In this document: piece by piece, positions 53,467 to 64,000 of the stretch
Layout: every line of letters starts with the position of its first letter
Position numbering within the stretch: the stretch's first letter is position 1
Assembly: GCA_965153355.1 (NCBI GenBank)
Contig: OZ231126.1
Coordinates: 21,948,001-22,012,000, forward strand
Source: Flaccisagitta enflata
Taxonomy: Eukaryota; Chaetognatha; Sagittoidea; Aphragmophora
Direction: 5' to 3'
DNA length: 64,000 nt
Notes under the pieces: generated by a model
What the model was told of the DNA's origin: nothing
What the model saw: only the letters and a program-made list of their open reading frames with translations
Databases searched by the model: none
Translations under genes and position numbers: made by a program

Positions 53467-53686
53467 TTTTTAGTCGCGTGCTACGCGACTCTACACCCCG
53501 CTTTGTCGGTCCGTCCGTTGGTCCGTCAGTCCGTCGGTCCGTCCGTCCGTCCGTCCATCACACTTTACTCTTTTTGTTTTTTTGCAGTCTTTGGCCTCAC
53601 TTCTCCTGCCCAAATGACCTGGTGACCTCATTTACTGCCCCTGCCCACCCGCACGCGACTGGGGTAGCCGTGTATCCGGCCTTGTT
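53467..53686 (-). mobile_element. R1a element, complete
   Basis: On the minus strand: AACAAGGCCGGATACACGGC, 'cagtcgcgtgcgggtgggca', GGAC-type core, 'aaagcggggtgtagagtcgcg' in part, hairpin AGTCGCGT-AGC-ACGCGACT and AAAAAAA. Confidence 0.88.
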
Positions 53687-55009
53687 CTTTTACTTATAAG
53701 GAAGTTGAAAACAAAGCAAAGAAGCTTTGTACAAGCTTCTGCGGTTTGTTGAACTGAAAGCAAACGCGTGCTGTCATACTATGACAGTGTCATAGAGTAT
53801 CTGATATCAGAGTCTAAAATCATCCACCAGTAACGGCTGCTTCTGCCGAGTGGAAAAAAGTCGTAGGCATTAATCATTTTCAATCAAATCCTTTGTTGTC
53901 AGTGAATACAATAGTGTTATTTGTCAGATAAACTATTTAAAGACCATGGACAATTGTATGATTCAAAATTAGCCAAAACATTGTATAACACCCAATTAGA
54001 TGAGCAAGCTTGCTCATATATGTTTTTTCATTTGCATGCTTTGATATGCATCAACATCTTTTTTTATTGATTTTACTTGAAACAAAAATAAGTCTCATCT
54101 GAATAAGTGAAAAGGGCTGAAATTCTCATCTCCACAGATAAGAAGCTGTGCTCATCTACATGCCTCCATTTATTTATATGTACAGACATGGATCAATGCT
54201 TTTTTATTCCATTTGAAACTTTCAAAAATCTAAAAAGATTTAACAAAGAAAGTTTTATAAAAAGATTAAAAAAATCATAAATCATGAAATATTGATCATA
54301 GAGTATTCTGCTTTGCACCTAATGAAAGAGAATCATCACATTTACAAACCCTGTCAATTTTGTTCAAGGGTAAAATCAAATAATTGAGTTACTCAACTTT
54401 TCCATGAGGAAATGGGAAACTAAATTTTCTGGAATATGTAAAAAATGTCGAAGACTGACTTCAACTTTTTTTTCTGATTAGCTGTTCGAAAAATTTACTT
54501 ACGTTTTTACCATGGACATTTTTGTACATATAAAGCAGACACAGATGTTTGAAAAAGCTGAAATGACATCAATTTTGGAGAACTGTTGCTCCTAAACGAA
54601 TTAAGCAATTGAGCTCAACTTGAGCTCGTTTCAAGTAGCTGTGTCTGATGGAAAAGGCTGATAATGGCCTGTACCACCCATCAACAAAGACATGAAGCTG
54701 TTCCAAAATTCACTCAGCCAAACATTCAAATTCATTTTGAACAGTGTACAAAACTGGCAGAGAAACCAGAGTTATGTCACTTTCAACCTCATCTCTTGGT
54801 GTGACACTTATGTCTAGTTGCCCACCCTCTCATTTCATTATAGTGTCCTCATTACCTCCCTTTGTCAGTTTGTCTGTGGCGTTTTTAATTCCCTTCCTTC
54901 CCACCTCGTGTTTTTCCATCTTCCTTTCATCCAACTGTTCATTGCTTCTTTTTTGCTGTTTCCTTCCATTCTTTCTTCCATTTATCCTTTCCTCTCCGCT
55001 CGCCCTTAT
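53687..55009. other. AT-rich intergenic DNA, no gene seen
   Basis: Includes a perfect 16 bp palindrome TGAGCAAGCTTGCTCA at about 54,001. Motifs such as 'gctgaaat' and 'agctgtg' recur at about 54,110-54,160 and 54,560-54,650, perhaps from a decayed element. Confidence 0.4.
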
Positions 55010-55248
55010 TCCGTGCATGCGACTTTACAACCTTTGTCTGTCCGTCCGCCCGTTCGTCCGTCCATCCGTCCATGCGTCTGTTCGTCAGTTGTCCACCAGT
55101 CCATCCGGCGGTCCATCAAACATTACTTTTTCACTTTTTTTGTCGTTAGTTGGCGGTTTTCGCATTGCTGCTCCTGCCCAAATGCATGGTTAGCCTTTCT
55201 ATCACTGCCCCTGCCCACTAGCACGCCACGTGGGTAGCCGTATATCTA
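55010..55248 (-). mobile_element. R1a element, diverged
   Basis: On the minus strand: 'tatacggctacccacgtgg', 'gtgggcaggggcag', a GGAC/GGAT core, 'gacaaaggttgtaaagtcgc' and then 'atgc'. The terminal hairpin is degraded. Confidence 0.7.
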
Positions 55249-55259
55249 TTACTTTCCTA

Positions 55260-55675
55260 GTCCCTTCTTTATTAATCGTTTCTATCCTTTTCTTTGTGAC
55301 TCCTGCCCTTTTTACCTTTATGTTTCCATTCTTCTCCCATTTTTTTTCTCCATTTCCTCTTTCCTTTCTTCCTTTCCTCCCTCTCTTCCTATCAACATTT
55401 TCACCTCTTCCCTCTTTTTCTCTTCCCTTCGTCCATTTTCCCATTCCGTGACAATATTTGTTTCCCTTATCATCAATACTTTCCTTCCTTTCCCGATCTT
55501 TGTTTTCCTATACACATCGCCTTTTTTCCCGCCAGGTCTTGCTTCCCTCCTATCTAAATTCACTCTTTCTTTTCCCGTTTTCTTTCTCTATTTCACATCC
55601 ATCCCTCACCGCCTTTTCTTCTTGCCTTTCCACCAATATTAATCTTTCTTCTGTAATTCTCTCTCCTTGTTTCAT
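55260..55675. repeat. Pyrimidine-rich low-complexity DNA
   Basis: TTCC/TTTC-rich sequence leading into the 52 bp array. Confidence 0.7.
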
Positions 55676-56437
55676 TTCTCTCCTCCTCTCCTTCTTCCCT
55701 CCTCTTAATTTCCTTCCTCGTTTCACTTCTTTCTTTTTGCTCCTCCTTCCTTCCTCTTATTTTCCTTCCTTGTTTCACTTCTTTCCTCCCTCTTCTCCTT
55801 CGTTCCTCTTATTTTCCCGACTCATTTCACTTCCTTCCTCCCTCTCCATCTTCTTTCCTTCCTCTTTTTTTCCACCCATTTTAGTCATTTCACTTCTTTC
55901 CTCTTTCTGTTTCTTCCTTCCACTTAGTTTCCTTCCTCGATTCACTTATCAGCTTCATTGTCTCCTTCCCTCCTCTTATTTCCCTTCCTCGTCTCTCTTC
56001 TTTCCTCCCCCTCTTCCTTCCTTCCTCTTATTTTCCTCCCTCGTTTCTCTTTTTTCCTCCCACTCCTCCCTCCTTGCTCTTATTTTCCTCCCTCCCTCTC
56101 CGCCTTCCTTCCTCTTATATTCCTTCCTTGTTTCTTTTCTTTTCTCCCTCTCCTTTCTTCCTCTTATTTCCCTTCCTCGTTTCACTTCTTTCCTCCCTCC
56201 CCTACTTCCTTCCTCTTATTTTCCTTCCTCGTTTCTCTTCTTTCCTCCCTCTCTGCCTCCCTTCTCCTTATCTATCTTCCTCGTCTCTCATCTTTCCTCC
56301 CTCTCCTCCTTCCTTCCTTACTTCCTTCCTCTTATTTTCCTTCCTCGTCTCTCTTTTTTCCTCCCTCGTCTCTCTTTTTTCCTCCCTCTCCTCCTTCCTT
56401 CCTCCCTCTTATCTTCCTTCCTCGTTTCTCTTCTCTT
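55676..56437 (+). repeat. About 52 bp pyrimidine minisatellite
   Basis: About 14 imperfect copies. The landmark CCTCTTATTTTCCTTCCTCG recurs at roughly 52-53 bp intervals, for example near 55,752, 55,805, 56,160 and 56,212. A long plus-strand frame here reflects the pyrimidine composition. Confidence 0.85.
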
Positions 56438-56564
56438 TGGCAGTGACGCCGCCAACATCGGATTCTGGAAGCTCTAAAGGCCGCCGAATTCATTAGGCCT
56501 GACTATTTGAAGGAGCCATTCGTATGGCCGCTTCTCTCGGCAACTAAGTCGGCTTTCCTCTTCG

Positions 56565-57289
<725 letters not shown>

Positions 57290-57510
57290 GTTCAACAGTA
57301 TTTGCAAACTCCAAAGAATGAATAAAGATGTTATTAGCCATCTCAGAGAAAAAGGTTAGGCCACGTTGTTGGGTGCAGTATTAACAAACCTTGGGAAAAT
57401 AGTTGAAGGCATTTTTTGTATGTAGTTTCAAGGAGTGGGCAAAGGCATGTTGTTGGATGTAGTATCAGCAATCCCTAAGAAAAGGGAAATGACATTTTGC
57501 CGAATGTAGT
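57290..57510 (+). repeat. About 81 bp tandem repeat, diverged
   Basis: Copies begin near 57,295, 57,376 and 57,456 with 'cagtatttgcaaac', 'cagtattaacaaacc' and 'tagtatcagcaatcc', each followed by an A/G-rich stretch. A related start lies at about 57,100. Confidence 0.6.
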
Positions 57511-57761
57511 TGTATATGCGAAAAAGGCGTCTGGGAGGAGACGAGAGGAATGCCGGCAAAAAAACGACCATTTGGCAGAACATTACGAAGACCATTACGA
57601 GAATAACGGATATTTCGGTACCGTCGTTATCCCCTTCTTCGTCATCGTTATTCGTCGTTATCATCGTCTTGTATCGTCATTTTCGTCGTCATCCTCGTCG
57701 TCGTCATCGTCGCCGCCCTCATCGTTCGTAACCCTTCAACATTTACCTCATCTACATTAAC

Positions 57762-57882
<121 letters not shown>

Positions 57883-58017
57883 CGTTGAACAAAAGATTAA
57901 TAATTGAATGTGTAGTTTATGGATAAGGTGTCATTAGTGAACAAATCGATCGAAAGGCAAAATATCTAGAAAACGTAGTGCATCACATAAAGGTTAGGTC
58001 GTTTTTAGTCAAGATAG

Positions 58018-58080
58018 ACATGTGACATAAGACATAAGACATAAGACATGTAAGACATGTAACATAAGACATCTAACATT
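58018..58080. repeat. Short 9-10 bp tandem repeat
   Basis: Units of ACATAAGAC with 'atgtaagac' variants, about six copies. Confidence 0.85.
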
Positions 58081-58310
58081 TGTTGCACATTTCATAAGCT
58101 TTTCAGACGAATATCGGCTCTCAAACGAAATGTGGTAACTGGTTGGGTGGCTCTGAGATTCAAGCTAAGTCCCGTTAACAGATGGAGGAAAATCCTCTAT
58201 GGGAATTCTTTGCTTTGAAGGACGCTGCCCAGAAGGGAGAAAAAAAAGAGGAGAATCGTGACGAGGGGGGGGGGGGGAATGTGAAGATTGTACAGGATGA
58301 GGGAGATGAA

Positions 58311-58509
58311 AACAAGGCCGGATACACGGCTACCGAAGCCGCGTGCGGGTGGGCAGGGGCCATATTTGAGGTCACTAGCCCATTTTAGCAGGAGCAGTGA
58401 GGTCAGAGATTTTAGAGAAATAAAATCATGAAATAAGTAAAATGTGACCGACCGACCGATCGACCGACGGACAAAGCGGGTTGTATAGTCGCGCGCACAC
58501 GACTAAAAA
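58311..58509 (+). mobile_element. R1a element
   Basis: AACAAGGCCGGATACACGGC, 'cgcgtgcgggtgggcagggg', 'agcaggagcagtgaggtc', a GACC core, 'gacaaagcgggttgtatag' and an imperfect terminal hairpin AGTCG...CGACT followed by AAAAAA. Confidence 0.85.
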
Positions 58510-58525
58510 AGTCCAAAGCGGGAGA

Positions 58526-58730
58526 CGAAGAAGAAGAAGAAGAAGAAGAAGAAGAAGAAGAAGAAGAAGAAGAAGGGAGAGGAAAAAGAAGAAGAAGATG
58601 AAGAAATGAAAAAGAGAAAAAGAGAAAAAGAAAAGGAAAAGGAAAAAGATGAGGAGGATACTGAAAAGACGAGGAAAGAGAGGAAAAAAAAAACAAAAGA
58701 AAAAGAAAAAGAAAAAGACTGAAATGATGA
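58526..58730. repeat. (AAG)n and AAAAAG-type purine tract
   Basis: Pure (AAG)n to about 58,575, then imperfect purine units. It starts about 16 bp after the R1 3' end. Confidence 0.93.
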
Positions 58731-59490
58731 CAGAAAAGGAGGTAAATGTAAAATAAAAGAAAGAGAAAAGAAAGGAAAAAAGCCGCAAGAAAGGAAACTC
58801 CGAGTAAATTGGAAAAGGATAAATTGGCAAAAGGGTATTGGGGCCAGTGAATGATCGCACGAACTTGGAATGAGAAAGAGGAAAGGCAAAAAGAAAAAAA
58901 AAGAAATCTGTACAGGAATTGGGGAGAGGGGATGTTGGGACTAGACATATGGTTACCAGGCAAATAACATGTGTTTTCTGTTTTTCTTCAACATGTGGGA
59001 GCATGTTTTCCACTTGTATACTGGTTTTCAATCCATTGTGATTTGCATTCTGTTTTGAACTTATCTTTTTTCTATCTCTGTTATAACTTTTACATGACTG
59101 CCCCATCCTCCCTTTTCTCCTTTCTGTTTTCACCCTATTTATTTCACGCCCTCTGCCATTCTCAAGAGTATTCCGTTCTCTCCTTGCCCCTACTTCTTCT
59201 TCTTTTATGCATTTCTTTCTTAACTATCCTTTTTACCACCTTTTTCTCCCGTTCTTTTCTCCACGCTTTACCCCTTTGCCCTTCTTCGCTTTTCCTTTCC
59301 TTCGCTCTCATTTTTTTCTCTCTCCCCTTCCTCAATCGTCATAAAGTATCCTGGAACAGCGACTAATGTCTCCCCGCGGAGCCATGAGGCCCTGGCCGTT
59401 GGGGCGGAATCCATGGGCCGACAGCCATAAGCCCCTTTCCAAGCACCGAGCCGCTAATGAGAAACGATTCCCTGCGAGCCAAAGGAAAAA
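58731..59490. other. Intergenic, no gene supported
   Basis: Purine-rich to about 58,900, then pyrimidine-rich (about 59,100-59,340). No coding evidence. Confidence 0.4.
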
Positions 59491-59492
<2 letters not shown>

Positions 59493-59546
<54 letters not shown>

Positions 59547-59547
59547 C
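59493..59547. repeat. (GA)n microsatellite
   Basis: About 27 copies with one interruption near 59,529. Confidence 0.95.
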
Positions 59548-59694
59548 GAGCCTCGCGTTTCTAGATGATGTGGAAGGGAAAGCGTCTATGCACGTGCCTT
59601 TATGCATAAAGGTGAGCAGATTGATTTGGCGTTGTTACATGAATGTAATCTAAACAGTAACTTTCAACGTTGTTACATTTATGTAATGATACGT

Positions 59695-59820
59695 TGAGCT
59701 GTATCAATGCAACATACATTCCAAGTTCAAGGAAGGAGGTTTGAATTCAAATGGTGCTGAGCTGTATCAATGCAACACACATTCCAAGTTCGAGGAAGGA
59801 GGTTTGAATTCAAATGGTGC
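59695..59820 (+). repeat. 63 bp tandem duplication
   Basis: Two copies (59,695-59,757 and 59,758-59,820) differing at only a few positions, each with 'gctgtatcaatgcaaca' and 'ggaaggaggtttgaattc'. The low divergence indicates a recent event. Confidence 0.95.
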
Positions 59821-60322
59821 GACAAACGGGCCTTTTATGATATAATTTTATGCAGTTTGTTTTACTATCAGTTTTATTAAAACTTCACTGTCTAATACAC
59901 GAGGCTGCGCATGACCGACACTCGTCTTAAACTTGAGTTTCTGCCGCGTCGGAAATACCAGAGTGTTAAAGAGCGAGGTAAGCTGATGGGCGACCTGTGC
60001 AAAGTACACCTGTCTGCACTATGATCTTGCTTCATACAACATGAGTAGCTCCGACTTTCAGTCAATACGACAATGGTAACGGCTGATTTTTCATGAAAAT
60101 TTAGGAGTAAACTAACTATTTCAAGGGGACTTCAATGGCGAACCAATTCACATTCTATCTTTTTTAAAATTCTTGAATGATTCAGATGAACAACTGAATC
60201 TGGGAAATGTTGAGTTGTTTTTTTTTCTTTTAATAATTTTACTCATATCACCAGTAAAAGATACTTTGACTGCTTCATGCAAATACTCCTTATGTTCGCT
60301 TCTAAGTGAAGTCTACACTGCT
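59821..60322. other. Intergenic, no gene seen
   Basis: Unique sequence without supported features. Confidence 0.4.
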
Positions 60323-60649
60323 TACCGTATTTTTCCATTTATCGCCCCCCTCCAATTGACGCCCCCCTCTTCTTGCTCCTGTGAACAATGATCTGAGAGA
60401 AGAAGCAAAAAATCTTGTTCTTTATCAGGGCTTGAATTTAAGACAAGCAAATGATTTGATGCATTCGAGCCAAAAGGATGCATTTGATGCCAATTTGATG
60501 CATTTGAGCCAATATTTCTGATATCTTAAGTAGCATTTATATAAATAACTTAGGATGCAAATCGAAAGGGGGTGCTAATTGGAGGATAAAATGATAATTT
60601 CTTTTTCAATTTCATAAGCGCCCGGGGCGCCAATTAAAAAGATACGGTA
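60323..60649. mobile_element. TA-flanked MITE, family M2, copy 2 (inverted)
   Basis: Ends TACCGTATTTTTCC at left and AAAAAGATACGGTA at right. The subterminal 'gcgcccggggcgcc' is at the right here and at the left in the copy at 36.9 kb, so the two copies lie in opposite orientation. Confidence 0.75.
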
Positions 60650-61082
60650 ATCGTATATCCCTCACTCTGGCAAAGGCGCACGGGGGCAATCCCACTAAAG
60701 CTCGGCTCAGACAAAGTAAAGCACTGAGGTGACGGATGATCTTCCATCCTTTCCTCGGGTGTGAATTGTTGACCGGCGTTGTTGAGTTACGTAGATCTGT
60801 TTAACAATTTATCGTGTTTACCTCAACGGTTTACTTCCCGGATTTGATTCCCACCCAATCGTGGAGTGTGATTGTTTGCTTTTGTCAGTCTATCTTTGAC
60901 TTTGTCCGTTCTTGTCTGAATGTCTCGCTGTCGGAATATCTGTCCAAATATTTGTCATTCTATCTGCATCCTCTCATTATCATTTTTTGTTTTTGTCGCC
61001 ATCGGTTGCTCTCTCTATTTAGGTCTCACTTTTGTAATGTCTTTGTCTGTGTGCCTCTGTGACAGAGACCAACAGAGGCTTT
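60650..61082. other. Intergenic, no gene supported
   Basis: TGTCTGT-rich toward the right edge. Nothing else recognisable. Confidence 0.4.
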
Positions 61083-61133
61083 GTCTCTCTGTCTCTCTGT
61101 CTCTCTGTCTCTCTCTGTCTCTCTGTCTATCTG

Positions 61134-61227
<94 letters not shown>
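61083..61227. repeat. (CTGT)-edged (CT)n microsatellite
   Basis: Pure CT from about 61,139. Confidence 0.97.
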
Positions 61228-61230
<3 letters not shown>

Positions 61231-61376
61231 TTGCCCTCAGCGGGTCATAACATCCTTTACCTTTCAAGGAGTCCACTTCTTCTCTGAGATTCCCCTTCTA
61301 GATGATGTCGTAATGGGCTCCAGTTTCCCTCAATGATCCAAACAACGACAACAACCACAATAGTCGCAAAAGCGTC

Positions 61377-61910
61377 AGATGGTCAGCGGTACCCGTTGCC
61401 CCTAAGTTAGTATATGTAAGATGTGAAAGTGAGAGGGGCAGCGGCCCCGAAGGAGCCGATGATCTATGCTGGGCTAAGATTTGAGCATTGGAGCTGGGAT
61501 TTGAGCCACGTGGAGCCATCAGGCATGGATTGGAGCCTCTTAGCTGGGGATAGAGCCTCATGGCAAAGGTCCCAGCCTCAAGGCTGGAATTGGAGCCAGG
61601 AGGGGGATTAGAGGCCATATGCTGGGATTGGGGCCTCAAGGCTGGGAATGCTTCAAAGCTGGTATGTGAGCCCAAAGGCTGGGATTGGAGCCTCAAGGCT
61701 GGTATTGGAGCCTCAAGGTCGCAATTTGAGCCTCGAGGTTGAATGCAAGCCTCAAGGCTAGGATTAGGACCTGGAGGCTGGGTTTGGAGCCCCCAGGTGT
61801 GGGGTGGGGGGGACGGAGGAGGAGGAGAAGGAGAAGAAGGAGGAGGAGAAAATCTCCCATATGTGTGAAAGCATGGGTCATGGGCCCCTTCGGGGCCGCT
61901 GCCCAAAAAC
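61377..61910 (-). mobile_element. R2 foldback element, copy 5
   Basis: On the plus strand: 3' tail 'tggtcagcggtacccgttgc' at left, GGGCAGCGGCCCCGAAGG, 'gatgatctatgct'. Right 'tgtgtgaaagcatgggtcat' and GGGGCCGCTGCCCAAAAA. The core is 20 bp units containing 'ggagcctcaaggctgggatt'. Confidence 0.85.
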
Positions 61911-62130
61911 GACTGCTTAACAGGGGAAATGAAATGACAACGACAAAAAAAAAAAAAAAAAAGACAAAAATAACAACAATGATAACAAAACAGAGATGCC
62001 GATTCCGTCAAGCTGCTGTGTGGCATGAAAAATCCGACAAAAGCTGCCGCACTTTTGTTTAATTCATAGGCTATTATTCCCTTCCCTGAATTTAGACCTA
62101 AGTCTCTTCTCCTTATGTCTATAGTGAACT

Positions 62131-62757
62131 AACTCACAGTGGGCCTTAACTAGGTATGAGTTAAAAAGAATCCCCAATGGTAGTGACTTGTATGAGTGGG
62201 TACAATTTATAATGGAGAATTGATGTAAACCCTTAAAAAAAAATTCCCTTGAAAATTTTTGCAAAAATTGTTAAAAAACATCAATTTTTGTATATATTTG
62301 CAAGTAGATCTGAATGATATATAAGTTTCAAAATTCTGACTCAAGATTCACATTCCTGGTGAAATTTCCAATCATTTGATAAGTTACACTATATACTTTC
62401 ATGAAAAAATAAGATTTTCATATCTTTGGCCACCATTGTTTTTTTTGTAACGGTGGCATGAAAAATGAAAATCTTATTTTTTCATAAAAGTATACAGTGT
62501 GACCTATCAAATGATTGGAAATTTCACCAGGAATATGAATCTTGAGTCAGAATTTTGAAACTGATATATCCTTGAGATCTATATGTAAATATATGTGAAA
62601 ATTGATACTTTTTAATGATTTTTGCAAAAATTTTCAAGGGAAATTTTTTTTAAAGGGTTTACATTAATTCTTTTTTAAAAATTATACCTATTCATACAAG
62701 TCACTACTATTGAGGATTTTTTTAAACTCATACCCAGTTAAGGCCCGCTGTGAACTG
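62131..62757. mobile_element. Foldback element, family FB1, copy 2
   Basis: Arms of about 300 bp. Outer ends 'cacagtgggccttaac' and 'gttaaggcccgctgtg'. Centre CCACCATTG/GTAACGGTGG with the T-rich loop, flanked by 'ggtgaaatttcca' and its complement as in the 14.2 kb copy. The outer halves of the arms differ from that copy. Confidence 0.85.
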
Positions 62758-63085
62758 CTCATTTTTAAGGGGCGGCATTTGCAATCCCCTCCATATATAC
62801 CTTGCCTGATTATGGAATTGGGGCTGCGACATTTTCCTCTGTGTAAGAGAGCTTAAGCAAAGATGAATCTCAGCTCCCTTACGTAGCGTTAACCAAATAT
62901 AAGCGGGCCAGGGGACTCTAGCCCTCCTCGGCTGCCAACAAGGTCCTAGCCCAGGTAGCTGTCAGTAGCCCTCTAGGTATCTAAAAAATATCTAAAATTT
63001 TTTCTAAGTATCTGAATGAGTAGCTGAATTTCTCTTGTTATACTTTAGCGCTATATGGCACCGAATGAAATAACTTCAAGAAGGG

Positions 63086-63089
<4 letters not shown>
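62758..63089. other. Intergenic, no gene seen
   Basis: Unique sequence. A short cluster of 'aggtatctaaaaaatatct' repeats lies near 62,970-63,015. Confidence 0.4.
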
Positions 63090-63180
<91 letters not shown>

Positions 63181-63193
63181 GCACACACACACA

Positions 63194-63240
<47 letters not shown>

Positions 63241-63248
63241 AAACACAC
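63090..63248. repeat. (AC)n microsatellite
   Basis: About 78 copies with a few interruptions (CGCG near 63,179 and AAAC units). Confidence 0.97.
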
Positions 63249-63354
63249 ATACAGTGCTTCACATAACTCTGAAAGTCTGAATGGTAGTAATTCAATAATG
63301 AACTTTCAACCCACATCACATTTAAACAAGGCCAACACCTATAAGTAGCGTGCA

Positions 63355-63565
63355 GTACATAAATAACTTAGGATGACATTAAACAACTCAAAATGACTTA
63401 AAATGACTTAGGATGACTTTAAATGACTTTAAAAGACTAAAAACGACTTAGACAATTAAATTGACCTATTCAACTTAAGTGACTCAATGTAGCGTAATAT
63501 GACTTGAAATGACCTAGAATGACTTAGTTTGACTTAGTTTGACTTAGAATGACTCAAAATGACAG
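63355..63565 (+). repeat. About 11 bp degenerate tandem repeat
   Basis: Imperfect units of AATGACTTAG or AAATGACTTT, roughly 15-18 copies. Confidence 0.8.
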
Positions 63566-63575
63566 TTAGATGCAA

Positions 63576-63697
63576 GGACAAACGGATGGATCGATGGACT
63601 CATGAACTGACGGACTGATGGACAGATGGATGGATGGACCGACGGATGGACCAACCAACCAAGCGGGGTGTAGAGTCGTGTTGTACGCGACTAAAAA
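63576..63697 (+). mobile_element. R1a element, 3' part
   Basis: GGAT/GGAC units, 'aagcggggtgtagagtcg' and an imperfect terminal hairpin AGTCG...CGACT with AAAAA. The 5' end is absent. Confidence 0.75.
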
Positions 63698-63888
63698 TAC
63701 AACTAACTGGGCTCTATTGTATAGGTGGTGTTGGCCAGCCCCTTGGAAGTAGTAAGTCAAAACTCAATGCTGACAAACGGATACATAGACGGATAGACAG
63801 GCTGACCGACGATAGCTTGTAGACAAAACGCGGCACTGCGACAAAACTCGGAAATGAAACCAAACACCAAAACAAAAGGCAATGGAAG

Positions 63889-63890
<2 letters not shown>

Positions 63891-63973
<83 letters not shown>
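63891..63973. repeat. (GA)n microsatellite
   Basis: About 41 uninterrupted copies near the window end. Confidence 0.98.
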
Positions 63974-63974
<1 letters not shown>

Positions 63975-64000
63975 CAAAGAGATTTTCCCTCTTATGATAA

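Noticed and set aside
55458-56477. 339-codon plus-strand frame
   Set aside because: Lies wholly in a 52 bp pyrimidine minisatellite and reads Ser/Leu/Phe/Pro only; minus frames are equally open.

Overview
This window is eukaryotic nuclear DNA, most likely from an invertebrate animal. The support is a spliced gene with short GT-AG introns, tRNA-derived SINE-like sequences, MITE-type DNA transposons with clear target-site duplications, and an extreme load of simple repeats. Three blocks of degenerate TTAGGG-like sequence fit a lineage with vertebrate-type telomere repeats. The species cannot be named from the sequence, and there are no bacterial operons, CRISPR arrays or rRNA genes.

Layout. 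0-1.86 kb: AT-rich intergenic DNA with a SINE-like block. 1.86-9.91 kb: a large minisatellite built on an ATACAACC core with a 24 bp period. Its polarity flips repeatedly, and it contains repeated spacer cassettes and a final inverted block with a 15 bp period. 9.9-11.7 kb: three unrelated tandem arrays (167, 19 and 22 bp units). 11.7-15.5 kb: foldback and MITE elements. 15.5-16.8 kb: a 20 bp array followed by a dispersed element. 19.6-20.4 kb: the one gene that can be called firmly, a three-exon secreted C-type-lectin-domain protein on the minus strand. 21-45 kb and 49-64 kb: intergenic DNA with many long, nearly pure (AG)n/(CT)n tracts, (AAG)n and (GTT)n tracts, and several dispersed repeat families. 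45.2-47.0 kb: GC-rich, glutamine-rich possible coding DNA on the minus strand, broken in frame.

Mobile and repeat families recognised. (1) R1, with a 5' end AACAAGGCCGGATACACGGC, a GGAC-type microsatellite core and a 3' hairpin ending CTAAAAA; more than ten whole or partial copies. (2) R2, with inverted ends GGGCAGCGGCCCCGAAGGGG around a 20 bp tandem core; five copies. (3) Two hAT-like non-autonomous elements with perfect 8 bp target duplications. (4) Two Tc1/mariner-like MITEs with TA duplications, and a second TA-flanked family with TACCGTATTTTT ends. (5) Long foldback (palindromic) elements at 14.2, 30.4, 37.9, 39.2, 47.9 and 62.1 kb.

The genes do not form a pathway. The main content is a record of transposition, nesting and tandem expansion. 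Most long open frames are by-products of repeats whose period is a multiple of three and are not reported as genes.
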